A program made the translations under genes and the position numbers. The notes beneath the pieces were generated by a model. That model ran no database searches and was not told where the DNA came from. It was given only the letters and a program-made list of their open reading frames with translations. Shown piece by piece: positions 58,786 through 64,000 of a stretch of DNA of 64,000 nt. The DNA is from Rossellomorea sp. AcN35-11 (GTDB lineage Bacteria; Bacillota; Bacilli; Bacillales; Bacillaceae_B), in NCBI GenBank assembly GCA_030388825.1, contig CP128836.1:372001-436000 (forward strand), in the 5' to 3' direction. How positions within the stretch are numbered: the stretch's first letter is position 1; the number at the start of each line of letters is the position of its first letter.

Positions 58786-59133
58786 TTAACCTCCGAAACC
58801 ACCTTTTGAACTAGAGCCGAATCCACTCTTAGATGAACTTTTTACCGACTTGTAAGTAGAAGATGATTTGTGAGTCTTATAGGACGAACTACTCTTAAGA
58901 GCTGATTTGCTCTTAAAAGGCTTACCATTCAGATAGTAATATCCGAAGAAATCTGAATCGTAATCATCACACTCCCACACTCCCAATTCATGATCGAACT
59001 CTAAATCATCACAGTCAATATCCGGTTGATCAGGTAGATACGCCTGTTGTTGCTGTCCACACCCGGTTAGTGTTAGGGATATTACTGCAGCACTTATGCC
59101 GGTTAATAACTTTTTTGTCTTTTTTGATTCCAT
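58786..59133 (-). CDS. small Ser/Lys-rich lipoprotein of the ATP-grasp operon
   Basis: 115 residues. Lipobox LTGC (Cys about 24); the mature protein has an acidic Cys-containing middle and a Ser/Lys/Gly-rich tail ending in GFGG. In E. coli the corresponding position is held by DUF1190 lipoproteins (YgiB), which also have Ser-rich tails; it could be the target of the ligase. ATG 59133 follows AGGAGGAATAT; the longer frame lacks a ribosome site. Confidence 0.7.
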   Translation of the reverse strand: MESKKTKKLLTGISAAVISLTLTGCGQQQQAYLPDQPDIDCDDLEFDHELGVWECDDYDSDFFGYYYLNGKPFKSKSALKSSSSYKTHKSSSTYKSVKSSSKSGFGSSSKGGFGG

Positions 59134-59227
59134 GATATTCCTCCTATCTCCTGTAATATCCATAGTTTACTATCCATAGTAGACTAATAGATAGAACTAG
59201 CGATTTTTTTGAAACGAGGGGTATACA

Positions 59228-59665
59228 ATGAAGTTAGAGTACAGGTTAGACGATGAAATCAATGAGTATCCAGCCCTTTGGCATTACAAGGATATTCCTT
59301 TAAGTGAACTAATTTCCCGCATGACTTGCGAATACTTAGTCAGAGATGGAAAAACATACGAAGTCACCATGACAACCAAAGAACCAAACAATGTCACAGT
59401 GATCTATGTAAAAGAGGAAGATTTTCAAAATAACCCTAACGAACATCACTATGGGTATATAGGCTTCGAATTTAAAGAGGTCATTAATAAAGATGAGTAC
59501 AAATTAGTCCAATCAAGAGATATTGAATCTCACTCTGAAGCCTCCCATATCTTACATTGCGATACGATGTACCTGGGTGAACATTTAGGGGAGTTCAAAG
59601 TAGATAGTCGTGAGATTGATGAGGACCGAAAGTGTTACGTTTATTACGGTACATTCGACAATTAA
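59228..59665 (+). CDS. hypothetical protein
   Basis: 145 residues, ATG behind ACGAGGGGTATACA. Acidic, beta-rich (YEVTMTTKEPNNVTVIYVKEED). Soluble. No family recognised. Confidence 0.7.
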   Translation: MKLEYRLDDEINEYPALWHYKDIPLSELISRMTCEYLVRDGKTYEVTMTTKEPNNVTVIYVKEEDFQNNPNEHHYGYIGFEFKEVINKDEYKLVQSRDIESHSEASHILHCDTMYLGEHLGEFKVDSREIDEDRKCYVYYGTFDN

Positions 59666-59873
59666 TATCCATAAAGTAAAAGGTAGGAGAGAAGAGCATT
59701 CGCCCCTCGATCCTATCTTCTTTGTACAATCTATTGAATTTTAAGTACAAACTTATCGAATAAGGAACCAACCAAAGGTAGCCAGAAAACTATAGGTAAA
59801 AGAATCGCCTGCCTTCGCCATTTTGAACTTTCTCAAGTATTGTAAAAAGAAAATTAAAAAAGGTGGATTATCA

Positions 59874-60470
59874 ATGAATTTAATAAAACTTCTTGAATTG
59901 CAACAGAAATTAAGAGACCGCATCGATTACAACGAATCAGACCGATTCGATAAATTAATCCTTGCCACCATTGTGGAAACAGGTGAGGCAGCCCAGATGT
60001 GGCGCTCTTTTAAGTACTGGAGCAAGGATCAAGAACCAAGAAGAGTAGTAGAAGCAGGGATTTGTACAAACTGCGCAGGCACAGGCGATCAATATTATGA
60101 TGATCCTGAAGCAGAAGAACCAGAGGCATGCCACAAGTGCAACGGAGAAGGCGAAGAACTTCAATACCCACTTCTTGAAGAATACGTAGATGGCCTGCAC
60201 TTCATCCTAGAATTAGGTCTAGAAATAAACTTTGAACACCTCCACTTAGTTCAACGTATAGAATCCGATGACAGCATTCTAAAATTATTCATCGAGGTAA
60301 CCGAGTGCATTATTACCTTCTCTAGAAGCAAGCACTCCAGTCATTATCGCATCCTTTTAGAAACGTACCTCCTTTTAGGAAATAAGTTAGGCTACACAGA
60401 AAACGAAATTGAAAGAGCCTATCTTGAAAAGAATAAGATCAATCATATTCGCCAAAACAGAGGCTATTAA
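59874..60470 (+). CDS. dimeric dUTPase-like protein with a CxxCxGxG zinc insertion
   Basis: 198 residues. LQQKLRDRI, the Mg-binding ETGE (35-38), FKYWS and LLEEYVDGLHFILELG follow the all-alpha dUTPase/MazG-type layout, which hydrolyses dUTP to dUMP. Between FKYWS and the EEYVDG helix lie CTNCAGTG (64-71) and CHKCNGEG (86-93), a DnaJ-like zinc finger not usual in this family. A phage or plasmid copy would protect replicating DNA from uracil. ATG behind AAAAGGTGGATTATCA. Confidence 0.75.
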   Translation: MNLIKLLELQQKLRDRIDYNESDRFDKLILATIVETGEAAQMWRSFKYWSKDQEPRRVVEAGICTNCAGTGDQYYDDPEAEEPEACHKCNGEGEELQYPLLEEYVDGLHFILELGLEINFEHLHLVQRIESDDSILKLFIEVTECIITFSRSKHSSHYRILLETYLLLGNKLGYTENEIERAYLEKNKINHIRQNRGY

Positions 60471-60493
60471 TCTGGTGAAGTAGGGGTAAGATT

Positions 60494-60724
60494 GTGGAAA
60501 TTAAGAAAGCAACAGAATTACTAAAAAGTCTACCTGAAGACTCAGGTTTAGCCTACGAGTAAAAGCAGGACCATAGACCAAAAGCACAATAATGGAGAGC
60601 AGATGAACTAGAGACTATCGAAGGACCCGTTCGGACATTAGAGACCGGTGATGTTGTAGGCTCATTAGAGATGGACGGACAGAAATTCGTTAGTAGTAAG
60701 CAACCTATCGGACTTAAAACATAA
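60494..60724 (+). pseudogene. small ORF with two in-frame TAA codons
   Basis: GTG 60494 opens MEIKKATELLKSLPEDSG...; TAA at 60560 and another TAA 30 nt on interrupt one continuous frame that goes on WRADELETIEGPVRTLE...GLKT to TAA 60722. Protein-like sequence on both sides suggests a decayed gene. Function unknown. Confidence 0.4.
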
Positions 60725-60732
60725 CAAAAAAA

Positions 60733-60775
60733 GAAAGACTCGCTTTTTATTTATTCAAGGAGCGGGTCTCTCGTC
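60733..60775 (+). terminator. terminator (GGAGCGGGT family), possible leader of ddl
   Basis: AGACTCGCTTT... pairs with ..GGAGCGGGTCT; the ddl ribosome site follows. Confidence 0.6.
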
Positions 60776-60792
60776 TAATTGGAGGTATAGAT

Positions 60793-61845
60793 ATGAAAAC
60801 AAATATGTGTCTCTTGTACGGTGGAAAGTCAGCAGAACATCATGTATCACTAAGAACCGCACTATCTGTCATTAATCATTTGGATACTTCTAAATTTACT
60901 GTTACTCCCGTCTACATCACAGAAGAAGGCCGGTGGGTTAAAGGTGAGTTAAACGAAGCACCAATTAAGAATGTAGAAAAATTACAATTTAATTCTACTG
61001 AAGAAACCACGGCAGTAGATATCCTTACCAAAACTGAAATCGATATCGTCTTCCCTTTACTCCATGGACCAAACGGAGAGGACGGGACCATCCAGGGTTT
61101 ACTTGAGGTCTTAAACATACCCTATGTAGGGAATGGTGTACTTGCTTCAGCAGCCGGAATGGATAAAATTGTGATGAAAAGCATCTTTAAGGATGCCGGT
61201 CTAGAACAGGTGGAGTACACATGGTTCACTCGCCGTTCATTCAAGGAGAATCCAGAGAACCCGTGTGATTCTGTAGAAAAAACAATTGGGTTCCCATGCT
61301 TTGTAAAGCCGGCCAATTTAGGTTCTAGTGTAGGCATCAATAAATGCAATGACAAAACCGAACTGTTAGAAGCTTTTAAAGAGGCATTTCAATATGACCG
61401 GCGCGTCATTGTTGAAGAGGGCGTTGTTGCCCGGGAGATAGAAGTAGGTGTGATCGGGAACGAAGAACCCTTATGCTCTGTAGTCGGTGAGATTGTACCC
61501 AAAAAGGATTTTTACGACTACAAAGCAAAATACGAAAATGGTGATACAGAACTCATGATACCAACGACTATAAGTGAGGATCTATACCAAATCGTGGAAC
61601 GACAAGCAATAGAGGCCTACAAATCCTTAGATTGCTCCGGTTTAGTACGAGCAGACTTCTTTTTAACAGCGGAAGGTAAGTTACTCATCAACGAAGTAAA
61701 TACAATGCCAGGTTTCACACCTGTCAGCATGTTCCCTTTACTTTGGAAGGAAACTGGGCTAGATTATCCTAGTCTGATAGAGAAATTAGTTGAGCTGGGA
61801 TTAGAAAGATATAAAGATAAACAAGAAACAAAATATTCATTTTAG
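60793..61845 (+). CDS. ddl: D-alanine-D-alanine ligase
   Basis: 350 residues. [13 protein letters not shown] (GGxSxEhxVS), [26 protein letters not shown] and the ATP-Mg motif [11 protein letters not shown] are all present. The omega-loop reads [11 protein letters not shown], the Tyr-containing form of D-Ala-D-Ala enzymes, not that of VanA-type D-lactate ligases, so it should make normal D-Ala-D-Ala for peptidoglycan. Chromosomes always carry ddl; this is a likely extra copy. TTGGAGGTATAGAT precedes the ATG. Confidence 0.93.
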   Translation: MKTNMCLLYGGKSAEHHVSLRTALSVINHLDTSKFTVTPVYITEEGRWVKGELNEAPIKNVEKLQFNSTEETTAVDILTKTEIDIVFPLLHGPNGEDGTIQGLLEVLNIPYVGNGVLASAAGMDKIVMKSIFKDAGLEQVEYTWFTRRSFKENPENPCDSVEKTIGFPCFVKPANLGSSVGINKCNDKTELLEAFKEAFQYDRRVIVEEGVVAREIEVGVIGNEEPLCSVVGEIVPKKDFYDYKAKYENGDTELMIPTTISEDLYQIVERQAIEAYKSLDCSGLVRADFFLTAEGKLLINEVNTMPGFTPVSMFPLLWKETGLDYPSLIEKLVELGLERYKDKQETKYSF

Positions 61846-61859
61846 AAGGAGGTGGAAAG

Positions 61860-62057
61860 ATGAGAAATTTCTTAAAAATTCTTATTGTCATTTCGATCGC
61901 ATCCTCATTGTATTTTGGATATAATATTTTCTATGTAGAAGGGCTTTCCAGCAAAATAACTAAGCTATACACATATGAATTTTATTTTTCAGCCACATTA
62001 TTAATAGGAACAACCTATTTATATTTAAAAGAGACGAAATACACTAAAGACAAATAA
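61860..62057 (+). CDS. small two-TM membrane protein
   Basis: 65 residues, ATG 14 nt after ddl, behind AGAAGGAGGTGGAAAG, so in the ddl operon. Two hydrophobic helices (about 5-24 and 40-56). Function unknown. Confidence 0.7.
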   Translation: MRNFLKILIVISIASSLYFGYNIFYVEGLSSKITKLYTYEFYFSATLLIGTTYLYLKETKYTKDK

Positions 62058-62063
62058 AACTAA

Positions 62064-62104
62064 AAGGGTCTTAGTTCCTACTGGAGAACTAAGACCCTTT
62101 TTAG
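62064..62104 (+). terminator. rho-independent terminator
   Basis: AGGGTCTTAGTTC pairs with GAACTAAGACCCT, followed by TTTT. Confidence 0.85.
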
Positions 62105-62209
62105 GCCTAACAGATATCCATTCTTCTGGATTTTCGCTTTCCCTATCCAGAGACTACCCAGTGTGCTAATTTTATATTCTAGAAATTTATGATAAATGAG
62201 GTAATAGAT

Positions 62210-62901
62210 ATGGACATACACCACGAAATATTAATTAAACTAGGGATTGCTACACTTCTCTTGGAATGATCATTGGATTCGAGAGGGAGCTCAAAAGGAA
62301 GCCTCTAGGGATTAAAACGACAATAATAATTTCCGTCGTTAGTTGTTTACTTACGATAGTTTCTATACAATCAGCCTACTCATTCCCTAAGAATGAAGAT
62401 ATTAACATCACAATGGACCCTCTACGCTTAGCCGCTCAGATTGTCTCGGGTATTGGTTTCCTTGGAGCAGGAGTAATTTTAAGAAGAGGAAATGAAACTA
62501 TTTTAGGACTTACAACAGCTGCTTTGATATGGGGTGCTGCAGGTCTAGGGATTGCAGTAGGTGCAGGTTTTTATATTGAAGCAACCGCAGGAGTAATACT
62601 ACTTATCATTAGTATTGAAGTTATCCCTATGCTCATTAGACTATTAGGACCTAAAAGTTTAAAAGAAAAAGAACTGCTGGTCCAACTTATAGTTATCGAA
62701 GCTGAAAAGATCGAGGAACTTATCCAATTAATTAAACAGAAAGAAGTCAACCTAAAACAAATACGAATCAATGATAAGAAACAAAATGAGCATCATGTAC
62801 AGATGAAAATCACAGTACATAAAAAGCGAAGAATAACAGATGTTTATTATTTACTTAACGAGATCAAGTATGTAAGAGGCGTGGATATCGAAGGGCTATA
62901 A
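62210..62901 (+). pseudogene. MgtC/SapB-family membrane protein, one frameshift
   Basis: ATG 62210 opens MDIHHEILIKLGIATLL, typical MgtC N-terminus, then the frame breaks near 62263 (TTGGAATG probably lacks one G); from 62266 it continues GFERELKRKPLGIKT, GFLGAGVILRRG and ALIWGAAGLGIAVGAG, the hallmark MgtC segments, and an ACT-like cytosolic end. MgtC proteins affect Mg2+ and phosphate homeostasis and membrane potential. Repaired length about 230 residues. Confidence 0.8.
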
Positions 62902-62937
62902 ATCTAAAAGCAACACAAAAACTCTTAATAAATAAAA

Positions 62938-62988
62938 AAGCCCGCTTTCTGGTGTTATGTTACATACCAGGAGCGGGTTTCGTTTTTA
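62938..62988. terminator. bidirectional terminator overlapping a coding end
   Basis: AGCCCGCTTTCTGGT pairs with ACCAGGAGCGGGTTT. Its right arm encodes the last residues (KPAPGM) of the leftward hydrolase. Confidence 0.7.
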
Positions 62989-63748
62989 AAAAATTAAGTG
63001 TGATACTGTTGAATTTTTCAGGTTGGTCTATATTGCATACGTGACCGGAATCGTTTATTAATTCCAAAGTTAATTCTGTTTGCTTCTCTACTAGCTGCTT
63101 CACAGGAGTTACAAATAAGTGATCTTCGCTTCCCATCACGAACAGGGTAGGAATACCTTTTGTGTCTAACTGTAAATTCTTTAAATAGGGGTTGATAGAT
63201 CTGGTCAACCCAAACCATCGAATAAATTCTTTCTGACACATTCTCTTCGCTTGTTTAACAAAAGTGTACCTTGATTCAACATGCGTATTCTTCGGCATTA
63301 TGATCCAAGCAAACAGTTTGTATAGAAGCATATATGGGAGGATGAATTTAAAGGCATTTCCTATTGCAAGTAAAAATTTTGTTCGGAAATTCAACTGTAT
63401 GACAGCTCCCGCCAAAATCATTGAGGAAAGACGCTCAGGATGACGACCTGCGAGGGTCTGAACTACGATAGTTCCAAGAGAAATTCCAATAAAATGTGAG
63501 GATGAAATGTTAAGGTGATCCAATACATCAATCACTTCTTCAGAAACGTCAACGAAGGTATCTCCTTTTTTCCATACAGAGTTGGAGCTGCCGTGACCTC
63601 TTAAATCAATTAGGAGCACATTAAATTCCTTCTTAAACACCTTTATTTGTTTAAACCAAATGCTTGAACTTCCCCCGGCCCCATGTATGAATGTTACCCA
63701 AGGAGCAAATTCATCTTTGTAATAGGTTTTATAATGTAACATAGCCAT
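62960..63748 (-). CDS. alpha/beta-fold hydrolase
   Basis: 262 residues. Oxyanion region FIHGAGGSSSIW, DLRGHGSS, nucleophile elbow GISLG (Ser), the acid in MGSEDHLF and the His in NDSGHVCN form the catalytic triad. Cytosolic esterase/lipase-type enzyme of unknown substrate. TGAGGTAGA lies near the start; the first two codons ATG GCT ATG leave the exact start open. Convergent with mgtC. Confidence 0.87.
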   Translation of the reverse strand: MAMLHYKTYYKDEFAPWVTFIHGAGGSSSIWFKQIKVFKKEFNVLLIDLRGHGSSNSVWKKGDTFVDVSEEVIDVLDHLNISSSHFIGISLGTIVVQTLAGRHPERLSSMILAGAVIQLNFRTKFLLAIGNAFKFILPYMLLYKLFAWIIMPKNTHVESRYTFVKQAKRMCQKEFIRWFGLTRSINPYLKNLQLDTKGIPTLFVMGSEDHLFVTPVKQLVEKQTELTLELINDSGHVCNIDQPEKFNSITLNFLKTKPAPGM

Positions 63749-63961
63749 TCTACCTCACAATCCATTGTGAAATGCAGTAAACCTGCGATTCTTGTATTCT
63801 ATTATATCTCAGAGTAAGGCCCCAATTCATTAATAGGCGATAGGAAAAAGAGAGTGTGGCGGGGGGAGAGAACAAAAACACACACAATACAAGAAAAGCA
63901 AAAAGTGAATAGGGTGTCTTAAACATACGATGAAACACTTAACTCAAAAGGTATAAATTGC
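63749..63961. other. intergenic region without convincing gene
   Basis: AT-rich; it holds a minus-strand TATAAT (plus 63801-63806) that may serve the hydrolase. A leftward 62-codon frame here has no ribosome site and was left out. Confidence 0.4.
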
Positions 63962-63967
63962 TATAAT
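63962..63967 (+). promoter_or_regulatory. extended -10 promoter at the right edge
   Basis: TGC-TATAAT, same form as the leader promoters, about 35 nt before the window end. Probably the start of another leader-controlled unit. Confidence 0.55.
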
Positions 63968-64000
63968 ACTATTATCATAAAAGCTTAGAGGAGCGAATTA

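Noticed and set aside
60793-61845. VanA-type D-Ala-D-Lac ligase (glycopeptide resistance)
   Set aside because: The omega-loop has the FYDYKAKY form of D-Ala-D-Ala ligases and no vanH or vanX is adjacent.
63750-63938. Leftward 62-codon frame with a hydrophobic segment upstream of the hydrolase
   Set aside because: No ribosome site, GTG start only, and it occupies the hydrolase promoter region.
1-64000. tRNA, rRNA or insertion sequences
   Set aside because: No cloverleaf, rRNA core sequence or transposase motif was seen on either strand.

Overview
This window looks like a stretch of a large accessory replicon (a big plasmid or a jumbo-phage-like element) of a Bacillaceae bacterium. The evidence is low GC, strong AGGAGG/AAAGGAG ribosome sites, TGnTATAAT promoters, Gram-positive lipoproteins, WxL and TcaA-type surface proteins and a XerS-like recombinase. 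No rRNA, tRNA, ribosomal-protein, phage structural, conjugation or IS genes were seen. Most genes are short, of unknown function, and each tends to have its own promoter and hairpin.

Layout. 0-3.3 kb: FtsK/SpoIIIE-type motor (cut by the left edge), a HAD phosphatase and two lipoproteins. 3.3-8.4 kb: small unknown genes and an ADP-ribosyltransferase-like protein. 8.4-10.2 kb: a bacteriocin-like cassette between two near-identical hairpins. 10.3-24 kb: unknown genes, a C5 DNA methyltransferase, a Uma2 nuclease, an R-S-E-type ADP-ribosyltransferase-like protein and an N6-adenine methyltransferase. 24-29.7 kb: a cell-wall/second-messenger block (class B PBP, NrnA-like DHH phosphodiesterase, CdaA, CdaR). 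29.7-34 kb: four leftward small genes, then a DsbA-like protein. 34-37 kb: XerS-like recombinase with replaced catalytic residues, and MurA. 37-47.7 kb: unknown genes, a DUF6884-like protein, a beta-class DNA methyltransferase and a possible toxin-antitoxin pair. 47.7-53.2 kb: a WxL surface pair, a stem-loop cluster and TcaA-like envelope proteins. 53-60 kb: DUF6573, a metalloprotease-like protein, a K+ channel, and a DUF350/ATP-grasp/lipoprotein set. 60-64 kb: dUTPase-like protein with a zinc insertion, D-Ala-D-Ala ligase, MgtC and an alpha/beta hydrolase.

Functional theme. Cell-envelope and ion homeostasis functions are unusually rich for a mobile element: MurA, Ddl, a transpeptidase, c-di-AMP synthesis plus its regulator and a pApA-degrading-type enzyme, a K+ channel, TcaA, WxL and MgtC. 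Three DNA methyltransferases without a recognisable partner endonuclease add a DNA-modification theme.

The most interesting signal is regulatory. At least thirteen transcription units on both strands start with the same arrangement: an extended -10 promoter, a small hairpin whose loop is usually ATGC or ATGA, then a terminator-like hairpin with a U-run, and only then the ribosome site. In eleven of them a short segment just after the U-run is complementary to the 3' arm of the terminator, with compensating sequence changes between copies. I do not recognise this RNA family.

Caution: about ten genes carry one-base frameshifts, nearly all an extra base in a short homopolymer. This looks like sequencing error at least as much as gene decay.
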